DNA of 64,000 nucleotides. Source: Bacillota bacterium (lineage in GTDB: Bacteria > Bacillota > Bacilli > Bacillales > Cytobacillaceae). The translations under genes and the position numbers were made by a program. The notes under the pieces were generated by a model that worked only from the letters and a program-made list of their open reading frames with translations, made no database searches and had not been told where the DNA came from. The stretch is taken from positions 1 to 64,000 of the forward strand of contig JAUZPL010000010.1 of NCBI GenBank assembly GCA_030705955.1, in the 5' to 3' direction. Positions within the stretch are counted from its first letter, which is position 1. Every line of letters starts with the position of its first letter. Positions 8,112 through 17,703 of this stretch are shown here, one piece after another.

Positions 8112-8115
8112 ATAC

Positions 8116-8148
8116 AGCAAAAAGCCCTTCAATGTAGGGCTTTTTGCT
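8116..8148. terminator. Bidirectional terminator between kinase and tcyC
   Basis: AGCAAAAAGCCCT (8116-8128) and AGGGCTTTTTGCT (8136-8148) form a perfect 13-bp stem, with T-rich arms on either strand between convergent genes. Confidence 0.85.
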
Positions 8149-8149
8149 A

Positions 8150-8884
8150 TTACTGTAGCATATTTAAAAATCTTTTAGTCCGTTCTTCCTTTGGATTTGT
8201 GAAAATGGAATCTGGTTTTCCTCTTTCCACAATGACACCTTGATCCATGAAAATCACTTCATCAGCTGCCTCTTTCGCAAATCTCATTTCATGGGTAACC
8301 ACAATCATGGTCATACCTTCATTTGCTAAATCCTTCATAACTTTTAAAACCTCACCTACAAGCTCGGGGTCAAGTGCTGAAGTAGGTTCATCAAAGAGCA
8401 TAACTTCCGGTTCCATTGCTAAAGCCCTGGCAATGCCAACCCGCTGCTGCTGGCCGCCAGATAGGTGGGCTGGATAGGTATCCACTTTGTCACTTAGCCC
8501 TACTTTGTTTAAAAGCGCTCGAGCTTTTTCCTCCGCAAGCCTTTTATCTTCTTTTTTTACAATGATAGGCCCTTCCATTACATTCTCAAGTGCTGTCTTA
8601 TGAGGAAATAAATTGTAGCCTTGAAAAACCATTCCTGTTAGACGTCGAAAGGCGGCAATACTTTTTTTAGGAACTGTATGTGAAAAATCCAAGCTTTGCC
8701 CTTCAATAGAAATATTCCCTTCAGAAGGGGTCTCTAGTACATTTAAACAGCGAAGCATTGTTGTTTTCCCAGAGCCAGATGGTCCAATCACAACAACAAC
8801 CTTTCCTTTTTCAACCTCTAAATTAATTCCTTTTAACACTTCAAGCTTGTCAAATCGCTTGTGTAAATTTTTTATTGAAATCAT
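8150..8884 (-). CDS. tcyC: Cystine/polar amino acid ABC transporter, ATPase
   Basis: 244 aa nucleotide-binding subunit. Walker [11 protein letters not shown] loop in [12 protein letters not shown], signature [16 protein letters not shown], Walker [15 protein letters not shown] and the switch His in VVTHEM are all visible. It energises the permease encoded immediately upstream (gene ends at 8911). The tcy assignment rests on the operon's binding protein rather than on this subunit, since ATPases of the polar amino acid family are very similar to each other. Confidence 0.88.
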   Translation of the reverse strand: MISIKNLHKRFDKLEVLKGINLEVEKGKVVVVIGPSGSGKTTMLRCLNVLETPSEGNISIEGQSLDFSHTVPKKSIAAFRRLTGMVFQGYNLFPHKTALENVMEGPIIVKKEDKRLAEEKARALLNKVGLSDKVDTYPAHLSGGQQQRVGIARALAMEPEVMLFDEPTSALDPELVGEVLKVMKDLANEGMTMIVVTHEMRFAKEAADEVIFMDQGVIVERGKPDSIFTNPKEERTKRFLNMLQ

Positions 8885-8910
8885 AGGCCATCAACCCCCT
8901 TCTCCAAAAT

Positions 8911-9609
8911 TTATGATGCATAACGATCAAGCCTCTTTTCCAAAGCTTGCTGAATAATGGAGAGGAAAAAGCAGATTACCCAATAAAGAAGGGCTGCTTC
9001 TGAATAGACCAGTAAAAACTCGTAGTTCGTTGAAGCGATTTCCTGTGCTCGCCGGAACATCTCTGTCACAAGGACTAATGATGCAAGGGAAGTATCCTTA
9101 ACGAGACTAATAAAGGTATTAGATAAAGGCGGTATCGAAACCTTAGCTGCCTGTGGAAGAATGATTCTCCTCATAACCTGTGAATAGGACATACCAACTG
9201 AATATCCTGCCTCCCATTGACCTTTAGGTATGGACAAAATAGCAGCCCTGATAATTTCAGAGGCATATGCTCCTACATTCAATGAAAAGCCAATTATGGC
9301 TGAAGTATACGGATCAATTGTCACTCCAATATTCGGTAATCCGTAGAAAATGATAAATAACTGCACTAATAGCGGGGTTCCGCGCACAGCTGAGATATAA
9401 ATCCTGGCAATGACTTGCAGGGCTTTCACATGTGAAATACGAGCAAGTGCAGTTAAAATAGCTAGAAACAACCCACAAATAAAAGTAATGATCGTTAATG
9501 GAATGCTATAAAAAATAGCCCCCTTTAAAAGGGGCATAAGGGAAGTTTTTGCAATATCCATTAACCTTGCAGCATGTTCCGGATCGGGAAAAATACTATT
9601 TAAGAACAT
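8911..9609 (-). CDS. tcyB: Cystine/polar amino acid ABC transporter, permease
   Basis: 232 aa integral membrane protein of the His/Glu/Gln/Arg/opine permease family with several hydrophobic helices and the cytoplasmic EAA-type loop (EAGYSVGMSYSQVMRRIILPQAA) that docks on the ATPase. ATG 9609 is chosen; it overlaps the end of the binding-protein gene by 14 bp, consistent with coupled translation, while the open frame extends upstream into that gene. Family length is about 230-235. Confidence 0.87.
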   Translation of the reverse strand: MFLNSIFPDPEHAARLMDIAKTSLMPLLKGAIFYSIPLTIITFICGLFLAILTALARISHVKALQVIARIYISAVRGTPLLVQLFIIFYGLPNIGVTIDPYTSAIIGFSLNVGAYASEIIRAAILSIPKGQWEAGYSVGMSYSQVMRRIILPQAAKVSIPPLSNTFISLVKDTSLASLVLVTEMFRRAQEIASTNYEFLLVYSEAALLYWVICFFLSIIQQALEKRLDRYAS

Positions 9610-10426
9610 TTTCACCAAACCATTTCTTAGAGATTTTATCGTATGTTCCATCCTTAATAATATCTGTTAAAGCTTTATTAACAGCATCAACAAGGGTATT
9701 ATTACTTTTTCTAAACATAAATCCACTTGTAGAAGCATCACTTGATGTTGCCACAATCTTAATTGGTGCATCTGGCTTTTGTTTTTTAAAGTCTAAGAAT
9801 GAAAGCTTATCATTAATGGTTACATCAACTCGATTTGATGTAAGAAGCTGAATAGCCTGGTCAAAGCCTTCAACACCTACTAACGTTGCACCAGCTTTTT
9901 TAGCGATATCAGCATAGTTACTTGTTAAAGATTGTGCTGATTTTAACCCTTTAATATCGTCAAAGCTTTTTACTTTAGTATTATCCTTCTGCGCAATAAG
10001 AACAGCTGAAGAAGTAATGTAAGGGCTAGAGAAATCATACTTTACTTGACGGTCTGGACGAATCCCTACTTCGTTAGCAATCATATCAAAGCGATTTGCA
10101 TCTAATCCAGCAAACATGGCATCCCACTGAGTTTCTTTAAACTCTGGAGTTACTCCTAACCGTTTAGCTACTTCTGTTGCAAGATCAACATCAAAACCAG
10201 TTAATTTACCACTTGCATCATGGAAGGTAAACGGAGGATATGTTCCTTCAGTACCAATTAAAATTTTTCCGTCTGCTTTTATTTTGCTAAGTAAATCCTG
10301 TGAAGAAGCATTTCCTGAAGTCTTTGATTTTTTCGTATCTGATGCATTATTACTTGTACCGCATGCAGCTAAAACAACCATAAAGCTAAGCAATAAAGCA
10401 AATAAGCCAACAAATTTCTTTTTCAA
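9596..10426 (-). CDS. tcyA: Cystine-binding lipoprotein of ABC transporter
   Basis: 276 aa extracellular solute-binding lipoprotein, family 3. A signal peptide ends in a lipobox (VVLAACG), so the mature protein is lipid-anchored at Cys. The mature part has the family hallmarks GTYPPFTFHDASGKLTGFDV, NEVGIRPDRQVKYDFSSPY and the C-terminal KISKKWFGE. These agree closely with B. subtilis TcyA, giving L-cystine as the expected ligand. TTG 10426 is the start: GGGGGA sits at correct spacing and the residues before it encode only the ribosome site. It is the first gene of tcyABC with a clear promoter at 10469-10497. Confidence 0.85.
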   Translation of the reverse strand: MKKKFVGLFALLLSFMVVLAACGTSNNASDTKKSKTSGNASSQDLLSKIKADGKILIGTEGTYPPFTFHDASGKLTGFDVDLATEVAKRLGVTPEFKETQWDAMFAGLDANRFDMIANEVGIRPDRQVKYDFSSPYITSSAVLIAQKDNTKVKSFDDIKGLKSAQSLTSNYADIAKKAGATLVGVEGFDQAIQLLTSNRVDVTINDKLSFLDFKKQKPDAPIKIVATSSDASTSGFMFRKSNNTLVDAVNKALTDIIKDGTYDKISKKWFGENVLK

Positions 10427-10468
10427 TGCAAAATCCCCCAATTCATATTGTTATTATCGGATTAATTT

Positions 10469-10497
10469 ATATTATTACATCTTTTTCATTCTGTCAA
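10469..10497 (-). promoter_or_regulatory. Sigma-A promoter of tcyABC
   Basis: On the minus strand a perfect TTGACA (10497-10492) is followed after 17 bp by TAATAT (10474-10469), about 43 bp before the TTG start of tcyA. Sulfur-dependent repression is known for such operons in B. subtilis; no operator was proven here. Confidence 0.7.
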
Positions 10498-10602
10498 AGA
10501 CAAAAAGTGGATTTTATTAAAGAAATTTCTGTAAGATTAAGGCTATTACGATAAGTATTAGATAATTAAAGACAAATTACACATAGAACTTTCATATAGA
10601 AT

Positions 10603-10628
10603 AAAAACGAGGAGATTCAATCTCCTCG
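10603..10628 (-). terminator. nadE: Terminator of nadE
   Basis: CGAGGAGA (10608-10615) pairs with TCTCCTCG (10621-10628); the minus-strand transcript then enters a T run (10607-10603). Confidence 0.8.
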
Positions 10629-10634
10629 CCTACA

Positions 10635-11456
10635 TTACTTCCACCAGCTATCAAACATGGTTGTAGGAAGTCTACGTTTATGTTCTGTTAAAAGATATCT
10701 TTCTTCTATTTTAACTGCAATTTCCTTTGCTACAGGTTTCCCCTCAAGATAATCATCAAGCTCATCATAAGAGATTCCAAGCTCTGTTTCATCCGCCTGC
10801 CCTGGTCTTTGATCTAATAAATCTGCAGTTGGCACTTTTAAATAAAGACGTTCATCTGCCCCAAGTTCTTTTAATAGTGCTTTTCCTTGGCGTTTCGTTA
10901 ACCCGGATAATGGAAGAATATCTGCACCACCATCACCGTATTTTGTATAAAAACCGGTGACAGCTTCTGCTGCATGATCCGTTCCAATGACAAGAAGCCC
11001 TTCCATTCCGCCAACCGCATACTGAGCAATCATTCTCATTCTTGCTTTTACATTCCCCTTTTGATAATCACTCAAAGGCTTATCAGCAAAAATTTGATTA
11101 TATTCCTTTTGAACATCTTCGACTGGTTCTTTAATATTATAGGTAACACTGCGATTTGCACGAATAAAGTCTAATGACCTCTGAGCATCTTCTTCATCCT
11201 GCTGGATTCCATATGGGAGTCGAACGGCTATAAAGGTTGCTTCGTTCCCTTCACTTCTTAATTCTTCAACTGCAAGTTGTGCAAGCCGGCCTGCTAGTGT
11301 AGAATCCTGCCCCCCACTAATTCCAAGGACAAATCCTTTTGCCTGTGTTTTTAACAAATAACTTTTTAAAAATTCTACTCGCTTTCGAATTTCTTCACTT
11401 GGGAAAATTTCTGGGACAACATTCAAATCCTTCATAATCTGTTTCTGTAAACTCAT
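10635..11456 (-). CDS. nadE: NH3-dependent NAD synthetase
   Basis: Last step of NAD biosynthesis: amidation of nicotinic acid adenine dinucleotide with ammonia and ATP. 273 aa, matching the 272-aa B. subtilis enzyme, with no glutaminase domain. The PP-loop motif [16 protein letters not shown] binds ATP pyrophosphate; [22 protein letters not shown] and [12 protein letters not shown] form the substrate site. ATG 11456 follows GGAGGGAAAA; the open frame runs 21 codons further upstream without a ribosome site. It is a monocistronic gene with its own terminator. Confidence 0.95.
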   Translation of the reverse strand: MSLQKQIMKDLNVVPEIFPSEEIRKRVEFLKSYLLKTQAKGFVLGISGGQDSTLAGRLAQLAVEELRSEGNEATFIAVRLPYGIQQDEEDAQRSLDFIRANRSVTYNIKEPVEDVQKEYNQIFADKPLSDYQKGNVKARMRMIAQYAVGGMEGLLVIGTDHAAEAVTGFYTKYGDGGADILPLSGLTKRQGKALLKELGADERLYLKVPTADLLDQRPGQADETELGISYDELDDYLEGKPVAKEIAVKIEERYLLTEHKRRLPTTMFDSWWK

Positions 11457-11594
11457 TTTTTTCCCTCCATAAGGTTTATACGATATATGTAATTTACCAT
11501 AAGTTCTCACTATGCCCAAATCATATCTCTAAGTCATTAAACCATGCAAGAATCTTTATTTTTATATATGATATAGGAAAGGGCGGTGGTAAAA

Positions 11595-11798
11595 ATGGAA
11601 TGTTCCATTAATATTGGCCAATTTCAAGTAAATTCCCTTTCGAACAATGCCAACATAAACTTCGAATCCACTTTACAGAATAGCCACACAGCGAATTCTA
11701 AACTCATTGGCGGTTGTTTTAATTTTGGAGATGATTGTACAATCACCTGTACACAAAATATAAATTGTCCTCAAGACAACGAAAATAGGACAAATTAA
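11595..11798 (+). CDS. GerPA/GerPF-family spore germination protein
   Basis: Small 67-aa protein with the GerPA/PF pattern: a short beta segment with QVNS, a central NINFESTLQNS, then GGCFNFGD. This corresponds to VQINS ... GDTLYISP ... GSGSFNTGD in GerP proteins, which affect permeability of the spore coat to germinants. It differs by having several cysteines and a shortened tail. ATG 11595 follows GGTGG; GTG 11586 in the same frame is an alternative. Expression is expected in the mother cell during sporulation, but no sporulation promoter could be assigned with confidence. Confidence 0.6.
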   Translation: MECSINIGQFQVNSLSNNANINFESTLQNSHTANSKLIGGCFNFGDDCTITCTQNINCPQDNENRTN

Positions 11799-11876
11799 TA
11801 TTTTCATTCCTTTTGTTTAAAATAGGATTGGAGTTAATCTATAAGTTAAATCATTTATATAAATGGAGGTAATATT

Positions 11877-12389
11877 TTGGATGCAAAAAGATGTAAGGAC
11901 TCTAGAGTAATAAGAACAAGCAGAATATTCCCAAATGATGTAAATAATCATAATACACTATTTGGCGGAAAACTTATGAGTGATGTTGACATGATTGCAT
12001 CAATTTCAGCTCAAAGGCATTCACGAAGAGAATGTGTCACAGCATCCACTGACTCGGTTGACTTTCTAAGTCCAGTTACACCGCTTGACTCTGTATGTTT
12101 CGAATCATTTATAACATGGACAGGCTCCACTTCCATGGAGGTTTTCGTTAAAATTATAGCTGAAAATTTAAAGACTGGAGATCGAAAAATTGCCGCTACA
12201 GCTTTTCTTACCTTTGTTGCTTTAGATGACAATGGGAAACCGGCAAGGATCCCTAGTGTCATTCCTGAAACAGAGGAGGAAAAAAAGCTACATGAAACAG
12301 GAAAAGAAAGAGCAGAAAAACGGAAAGCCCATCGAAGAGATAGTAAAGAGTTAGCAAGCTATTTAACAGTAGATAAACCATGGGAATAA
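11877..12389 (+). CDS. Acyl-CoA thioesterase, hotdog fold (YkhA-like)
   Basis: 170 aa single hotdog domain that hydrolyses acyl-CoA thioesters in the cytosol. The family signature NHNTLFGGKLMSDVD carries the catalytic Asp, and RECVTASTDSVDFLSPV with FLTFVALDDNGKP complete the fold. A basic/acidic helical tail follows, as in B. subtilis YkhA. The start is TTG 11877, with GGAGG at good spacing. It is monocistronic; the terminator is shared with the convergent serine-hydrolase gene. Confidence 0.85.
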   Translation: MDAKRCKDSRVIRTSRIFPNDVNNHNTLFGGKLMSDVDMIASISAQRHSRRECVTASTDSVDFLSPVTPLDSVCFESFITWTGSTSMEVFVKIIAENLKTGDRKIAATAFLTFVALDDNGKPARIPSVIPETEEEKKLHETGKERAEKRKAHRRDSKELASYLTVDKPWE

Positions 12390-12395
12390 TAAAAT

Positions 12396-12433
12396 GCCGC
12401 TTCCCCACCATATATGGGCTAGCGGCTTTTTTT
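12396..12433. terminator. Terminator of thioesterase gene
   Basis: GCCGCT (12396-12401) and AGCGGC (12421-12426) pair and are followed by seven Ts. It overlaps the 3' end of the convergent gene ending at 12419. Confidence 0.7.
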
Positions 12434-13522
12434 CGATCTTGGCTGAGTTTTTTCGGCCGCCACAATAGTGTGAATGTCATTTGATAATTTTTGAATATTC
12501 GCTTTTCGATTGCGTATATTGAGTAAAATGACAATATTAATTTTATCCTTGTACATGATGTGGAATGACTCCCATCCTCCAAGGACTCCTCTGCTGAAAA
12601 TAGTTTTTCCGCGATGATATAGGCCAAGACCATAGGAAGAGCGTGGTCCATGCTTTAGCATTTCAGTAAGACTTTTTCTATTGATTAGTTTTCCGCTCAT
12701 TAAAGCTTGGTCAAATAGACTTAAATCATAGGTAGTGGAATAAATATCCCCACATCCAAACAACAGAGGTATGGTAAAATTCTTTTTTGGAATTAAATGA
12801 GTTACTCCTTTAAAATACCCAACAGAGGTATAAGATGTAGGATGTTTACTTGTCATAAAACCTGATGAACGCATGTGTGCTTTATTAAAAATATTTTTTT
12901 GAATGTAGTGGTGTAACGAGTCATTTGATACTTTTTCTATGACAAACCCTAGCACCATATAATTGGCATCAATATAATCCCACTTTTCTCCTGGTTGAAA
13001 AGCAACACCCCTCTTTTCAATTTCTTTCATTAAATCTTGCGGTTTTTGGTCATTCATATGCCAAATGGGTGGGCGTATGCCTGAAGTATGAGTTAACAAA
13101 TGATAGAGCTTAATTTTTTTGCCATTTGGAAAACTCGGAATAAACTTAGAAATGGGATCTGTTATTTTCAACTTTCCTTTTTCCTGTAATTGCAAAATAC
13201 TTGTTGCCACAAACACTTTGGTCATCGAGGCTATGGGATACGTTGTGGAGGGGGTATTTTTTTTTCTTTTTTTTATATTTGAATAACCCGCTCCTTCATT
13301 AAAAACAATCCCTTTATTCTTGACAACCATTACACTGCCGCTAATTTGTTGGGATTCTAAATAATTCTTTAGTTTTTTTTCAACCTGTTTATTCTTTTTG
13401 ACAGTATATAATAATTCCTCACTTGCACTTGCTTTCCCGTGTAATAAAAATGCTGCATTTTGGCAGCCTGTTTGTGAAATTAGGAAAATACATAAGAAAA
13501 AAGGAATAATATATGGTTTCAT
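12419..13522 (-). CDS. Beta-lactamase-family serine hydrolase, probable lipoprotein
   Basis: 367 aa. The N terminus is a signal peptide ending SQTGC, a plausible though not canonical lipobox. The domain is the class C beta-lactamase/PBP4*-like fold: nucleophile Ser in SMTK (after YPIA), HLLTHTSGI, a DYIDANYMVLG segment in place of the usual YSN, and GGWESF. Such proteins include D-aminopeptidases, esterases and peptidoglycan hydrolases; the substrate cannot be told from sequence. ATG 13522 after GGTGGG is chosen over the upstream GTG. It stands alone. Confidence 0.8.
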   Translation of the reverse strand: MKPYIIPFFLCIFLISQTGCQNAAFLLHGKASASEELLYTVKKNKQVEKKLKNYLESQQISGSVMVVKNKGIVFNEGAGYSNIKKRKKNTPSTTYPIASMTKVFVATSILQLQEKGKLKITDPISKFIPSFPNGKKIKLYHLLTHTSGIRPPIWHMNDQKPQDLMKEIEKRGVAFQPGEKWDYIDANYMVLGFVIEKVSNDSLHHYIQKNIFNKAHMRSSGFMTSKHPTSYTSVGYFKGVTHLIPKKNFTIPLLFGCGDIYSTTYDLSLFDQALMSGKLINRKSLTEMLKHGPRSSYGLGLYHRGKTIFSRGVLGGWESFHIMYKDKINIVILLNIRNRKANIQKLSNDIHTIVAAEKTQPRSKKSR

Positions 13523-13648
13523 AATTCCCACCAACTTTCAGCTACCAGCGATTTCTTTATGAACTAATTTCTTATTGTAACTTTTTTTAAATAACAAAGT
13601 AAGCTATTTTTATTACTTTCCAAAAATGTTAAAAAATAAAAATGTTAA

Positions 13649-13676
13649 AACCATCTTCGAGTGACGGAAGATGGTT
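13649..13676 (-). terminator. Terminator of the acetyltransferase gene
   Basis: AACCATCTTC (13649-13658) and GAAGATGGTT (13667-13676) form a 10-bp stem; the minus-strand transcript continues TTTTAACATTTTT. Confidence 0.75.
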
Positions 13677-13689
13677 CCTGTTATTTTTT

Positions 13690-14508
13690 CTAATGATTAA
13701 ATTTGTAATAATCCTGAGAGTAATACGCCTGAAAGCCGCAAGATTCATATAACCTTAAAGCATGGGCATTTTTAGCTTCCACCTCAAGAAAGATTGGAAA
13801 ACCTTTTTGACTTTCTTGGATTACCGTTTTTGTTAAGGTGTTTCTGCCAATCCCTTTACCTTGATACTTTGGAAAAACAGAAAAACCATAAATCCATGTT
13901 TCCCCATCTAAATGAGAGATACGGATTTTCCCAACCGTCTTTCCGCCATGCTCAATCATAAAATGCCCATCCGCTTCTCTATTTTTACGAAGGTTATTGT
14001 ACTGCCTAGCATCCGCTTCCTTAAAACCAAAGCATTGAATATCTAATTGAATCTCGTCTTCTAAATCATTTTCAGTTGAAGGTCGTAAAGTGACTTCTTC
14101 GTTATCGATTAACTCTATCTCTTTCCATTGCATCTGGTATTCACTACAATCGTATTCGCACGTTATAGTTTGCAGAAATTCCTTTGCAGACTGAGAGTTA
14201 CCAGGTGCATTAAGAAGGATCATTTGCGTATGCTGAAGGGTTTTAATAGCTTCATGAAAAAGCTTGGAAAAAATCCCTTTTCTTCGCTGTTCAGGTTTTA
14301 CCATTCCACATAGCTCGACCTTACTCCCAAACCCATATATCCCAAGAAAACCGGTTAGTTCCCCGTTATCATAATGAAAGAGACATCTTGTGTCATCTTC
14401 ACTCGATTTTCTTAACATATCCCAATTTAATTTAAGCTGAATTTCATCGGCTATTTCACACTCTTGTTGAAGGGCTTTAATCTCTTTTAATTGAGTATTT
14501 GTTACCAT
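13690..14508 (-). CDS. GNAT acetyltransferase with two GNAT domains
   Basis: 272 aa. Two acetyl-CoA-binding motifs are visible: VKPEQRRKGIFSKLFHEAI near residue 75 in a weaker N-terminal copy, and VFPKYQGKGIGRNTLTK near residue 212 in a canonical C-terminal copy that ends NAHALRLYESCGFQ. Tandem GNAT proteins usually have one active copy, probably the C-terminal one here. The acceptor is unknown. ATG 14508 has GGAGGT at ideal spacing. Confidence 0.82.
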   Translation of the reverse strand: MVTNTQLKEIKALQQECEIADEIQLKLNWDMLRKSSEDDTRCLFHYDNGELTGFLGIYGFGSKVELCGMVKPEQRRKGIFSKLFHEAIKTLQHTQMILLNAPGNSQSAKEFLQTITCEYDCSEYQMQWKEIELIDNEEVTLRPSTENDLEDEIQLDIQCFGFKEADARQYNNLRKNREADGHFMIEHGGKTVGKIRISHLDGETWIYGFSVFPKYQGKGIGRNTLTKTVIQESQKGFPIFLEVEAKNAHALRLYESCGFQAYYSQDYYKFNH

Positions 14509-14556
14509 TTATACCTCCAAATAAGTAATTTTTGTTAGAAATCCTTCCAGCTACCA

Positions 14557-14790
14557 TTAAAGACCCCTTAAAACCTCTCTTAGCTGGTCATTTCTTTTTT
14601 CCTTTTCCTCAACTGTGGCTAAGTCATATTTTTTCAACAGATGGAACACCTCATTTAACTGCTCCTGTACCGGATCCTTTTCAAAAAAAGAAAGAAACAG
14701 CGGTTCCAATTCATTTGGAATAAATTCTTCTTGTGCTTGAAATTTATTTTTAACGTCTTCTAACGTATGATCTAATTTACATTCGCTCAT
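14557..14790 (-). CDS. Small conserved-type hypothetical protein (77 aa)
   Basis: Acidic, leucine-rich helical protein beginning MSECKLDHTLEDV, with no membrane segment, signal or catalytic motif. The start has AGGAGTG at good spacing, which together with codon usage similar to neighbours supports a real gene. It lies 48 bp upstream of the acetyltransferase gene on the same strand and may be co-transcribed with it. Function unknown. Confidence 0.6.
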   Translation of the reverse strand: MSECKLDHTLEDVKNKFQAQEEFIPNELEPLFLSFFEKDPVQEQLNEVFHLLKKYDLATVEEKEKRNDQLREVLRGL

Positions 14791-14951
14791 AAAGACACTC
14801 CTATCCTACTATTTACTTAAGAATAACAGATATATTTCCGATTACTCAATCAAACCACACCAAAATTTCTTTTTCAAATTTTATATTTTATAATACGAAT
14901 ACCCATAAGGAGAGCATTGAATTTAGTGAAAAAATCGAATAAACCAAAACC

Positions 14952-14977
14952 ACCCATTCTCTCATAAGAACGGGTGA
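14952..14977 (-). terminator. Terminator of the AI-2E permease gene
   Basis: CACCCATTCT (14952-14961) and AGAACGGGTG (14968-14977) pair with one G-U; the minus-strand tail is GTTTTGGTTT. Confidence 0.6.
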
Positions 14978-14982
14978 TTAGT

Positions 14983-15990
14983 TTAAACTTTTTCATGATT
15001 TGTTACTTCTAAAACATCAAACAAAAAAACAAAGAGAGGAATTCCTACAATTAAGCCCCATATTCCAAAAAAGTGCTCTGAAAAAATAAGAATAATGAAT
15101 GTGTAGAAAACGGGCAAATTTGTTTTTGATGACATAAGGTTTGGGTTCAAAATATAGGCTTCCACACTATGAACAATTAAAATGGCAATTCCAATATAGA
15201 GGACCTTCATGAATCCCCCTATACTATACGCAATAATACATAGTGGGATTAAGGAAAGAATGACCCCTGCCACTGGAATAAGGCCAAGTAAAAAGACCAT
15301 AATAGACAAGCCGCCTAACTGAGGAAAACCTAGAATCCATAAAGCTATCGTTGTTAATGTACAGTTTGCAATAGCAATAATAAGCTGGGCCTCAATTACT
15401 TTTCCAAAGGTATTGGCAAATTTTTGTACAAAAAATTCTATTTCAAGATAAATGGTTGCAATTTTGCTCTTTTTGAATTTCTTAGTAAACTCAATTAATT
15501 CCGGTTTCTCTAACAGGAAAAAGATACTTAATAAAAGCGATAAAAGAACCTGTAAACCAACCCTGCTAATATCTGTAAAATACCTGATTAAAAACGTAAA
15601 GCTCTGTTCTAAATATGAGGATAGTTGTATTCTTTCCATTCGATTAAATAAATAGGCTAAAACTACATTATTATGCTTTGCTGTATAAAAAACAGTTAAC
15701 TGACGGATTAATTCCCGGATTTCAGAAACAATCATAGGCAAATATTTAACTAGAGCAAAAGAAAGAAGCCCTACAATCAATATGTATAAAATCACTACAA
15801 TCAACTTGCGGTTTAACGGAATTCTCTTTGATGTGTAGTTTACAAGTCTATCCATTAAAAAGGTGAAAATAAAGGTTAGTAAAATTAAATTCAGCATATC
15901 CTTTAACAAATATAAAACAATTGAAATAAAAACAAAAATTAAAATTCGTTTAAACCCTCTACTTTCCAATACACGATTTATCATATCCAC
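14983..15990 (-). CDS. AI-2E-family transporter (YueF/YtvI-like)
   Basis: 335 aa polytopic membrane protein of the AI-2 exporter/UPF0118 family. Two N-terminal helices (about 13-30 and 35-55), a third near 60-80, a cytoplasmic or amphipathic region of about 130 residues, then several helices including LGFPQLGGLSIMVFLLGLIPVAG and the C-terminal FGIWGLIVGIPLFVFLFD typical of the family. Members have been linked to quorum-signal or ion export; the substrate here is unknown. GTG 15990 with GGAGTTTG upstream is preferred; ATG 15984 is an alternative. Confidence 0.82.
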   Translation of the reverse strand: MDMINRVLESRGFKRILIFVFISIVLYLLKDMLNLILLTFIFTFLMDRLVNYTSKRIPLNRKLIVVILYILIVGLLSFALVKYLPMIVSEIRELIRQLTVFYTAKHNNVVLAYLFNRMERIQLSSYLEQSFTFLIRYFTDISRVGLQVLLSLLLSIFFLLEKPELIEFTKKFKKSKIATIYLEIEFFVQKFANTFGKVIEAQLIIAIANCTLTTIALWILGFPQLGGLSIMVFLLGLIPVAGVILSLIPLCIIAYSIGGFMKVLYIGIAILIVHSVEAYILNPNLMSSKTNLPVFYTFIILIFSEHFFGIWGLIVGIPLFVFLFDVLEVTNHEKV

Positions 15991-16099
15991 TTATCAAACT
16001 CCATTTAATCAAATTTTTCTAAAAGGTCGATAATATTAATTATTTTACCAAATATCGGTGGGCTTATTTTCAGAAAAAGTGTAATATCCTATACAGTAG

Positions 16100-16125
16100 A
16101 AAAGAAGGATGATCATCCTTCTTTT
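16100..16125. terminator. Bidirectional terminator, perfect palindrome
   Basis: AAAAGAAGGATGA (16100-16112) is followed at once by its exact reverse complement (16113-16125). It lies just after the PLP-enzyme gene on the minus strand. Confidence 0.7.
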
Positions 16126-16140
16126 ATCATGGCCCCATTC

Positions 16141-17646
16141 TTATACTTCCAGTCTGAATAGCGGTTCTAAGTTTTCTCGAACATGGTTTATATAAAAGAA
16201 GTCATTTGATTTAGAATCATAGACATAATCCTTTTTCCAATCTTCAATTTGATCTACAATCTCTTCCATTGCTCTTACAAATAAAAAGACTTCTTCATCA
16301 GTCATCGTAGGATGTATAGAGCATCTAACCCATCCAGGTTTTTCACTTAGATTCCCCGTATCAACCTTATCCATAATTTCCTTAGACTTTGCTTGATCAA
16401 GATGATATAAATAGTGCCCATAGGTCCCTGCACAGGAGCAGCCCCCACGAACTTGAAATCCATACCGGTCATTTAATAAACGTACAATTAAATTATAATG
16501 CACATTTTCTACAAAGAATGAGACAATCCCCATCCGATCCTTTATGTGCCCATCTAAAATATGGAGGGTTGGGATAGATTCTAGACCCGAGAGTAAAAGT
16601 TCCGTAAGTGCTTGTTCTCTCTTAAGAATTTTTTCTACCCCCATCTGATTTTTTAAATTTAAACAAAGAGCAACTCGAATTGCTTGAAGGATGCCAGGTG
16701 TACCACCATCTTCACGAACTTCTATATTTGAGTAATAATGATGCCCACCCCATGGATTTGTCCAGGTAACAGTACCGCCTCCAGGGTGATCTGGAACCTT
16801 ATTTGAATATAATTTTGAATCAAAAACGAGAACACCACTTGTTCCAGGTCCTCCTAAAAACTTATGAGGTGAAAAAAAGATTGCATCAAGCTTTTCTAAT
16901 GGATCCTCCGGGTGCATATCAATATTTACATACGGAGCAGAGGCAGCAAAATCGACAAAACAAAAACCACCGTTCTGGTGCATAACCTGTGCAAGTTGAT
17001 AATAAGGAGTCATGATCCCAGTAACATTGGAGCATGCAGTGAAAGAACCAATCTTAAGTGGTCGATCTTTATATTGAGTTAAAAGCTGTTCTAAATGCTT
17101 GGCATCTACTCTTCCATTTTTATCTGGTTCTATAATGACTACATCAGCTATTGTTTCAAGCCAGGACGTTTGATTGGAATGATGCTCCATATGGGTGATA
17201 AATACAACAGGACGATCCTTTTCATCAAGCTTTACTAGATGCTTTAATTTCTCATGAATCCTTAATCCCAGCATTCGTTGAAATCGATTGATCACCGATG
17301 TCATTCCAAAGCCGTCAAGTATCACAACATCATGTTCATTTGCGTTTACATGCTCTTTTATGATTTTTTTGGCTTCCAAATACATGGAATTCATCTTTAA
17401 ACTTGTCAAATTGGATTCAGTATGAGTGTTGGCCATATAAGGACCAATCCATTCGGTTATCTTTTGCTCTATAGGGCGGTAAAGTCTTCCGCTTGCTGTC
17501 CAATCTGTATAAATAATTCGTTTTTTCCCAAAGGGGGAATCAAAATATTGATCATTCCCTATTACATGAGATCGAAAAATTTGAAAATATTCCTCTAGAT
17601 TTTTAGCGTATCTTACCATTTTACTGCCGACCCTTGCTGTTATCAT
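16141..17646 (-). CDS. Class V aminotransferase-fold PLP enzyme
   Basis: 501 aa. Fold-type I PLP enzyme related to cysteine desulfurases and selenocysteine lyases. Visible landmarks are HMEHHSNQTSW near the cofactor ring, the FVDFAASAPYVNIDM cofactor Asp region, the Schiff-base Lys in FFSPHKFLGGPGTSG and a RGGCSCAGTYGHYL loop with two cysteines that could act as sulfur acceptor. It is about 100 residues longer than typical NifS/SufS proteins, belonging to a longer subfamily of unknown substrate. ATG 17646 has GGGGGCG upstream; ATG 17619 is possible. No iron-sulfur assembly genes are adjacent. Confidence 0.8.
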   Translation of the reverse strand: MITARVGSKMVRYAKNLEEYFQIFRSHVIGNDQYFDSPFGKKRIIYTDWTASGRLYRPIEQKITEWIGPYMANTHTESNLTSLKMNSMYLEAKKIIKEHVNANEHDVVILDGFGMTSVINRFQRMLGLRIHEKLKHLVKLDEKDRPVVFITHMEHHSNQTSWLETIADVVIIEPDKNGRVDAKHLEQLLTQYKDRPLKIGSFTACSNVTGIMTPYYQLAQVMHQNGGFCFVDFAASAPYVNIDMHPEDPLEKLDAIFFSPHKFLGGPGTSGVLVFDSKLYSNKVPDHPGGGTVTWTNPWGGHHYYSNIEVREDGGTPGILQAIRVALCLNLKNQMGVEKILKREQALTELLLSGLESIPTLHILDGHIKDRMGIVSFFVENVHYNLIVRLLNDRYGFQVRGGCSCAGTYGHYLYHLDQAKSKEIMDKVDTGNLSEKPGWVRCSIHPTMTDEEVFLFVRAMEEIVDQIEDWKKDYVYDSKSNDFFYINHVRENLEPLFRLEV

Positions 17647-17703
17647 CTATTCGCCCCCTATTTTATTTTTAACTAATATATGCATCCACCTTTCAATATG
17701 TTT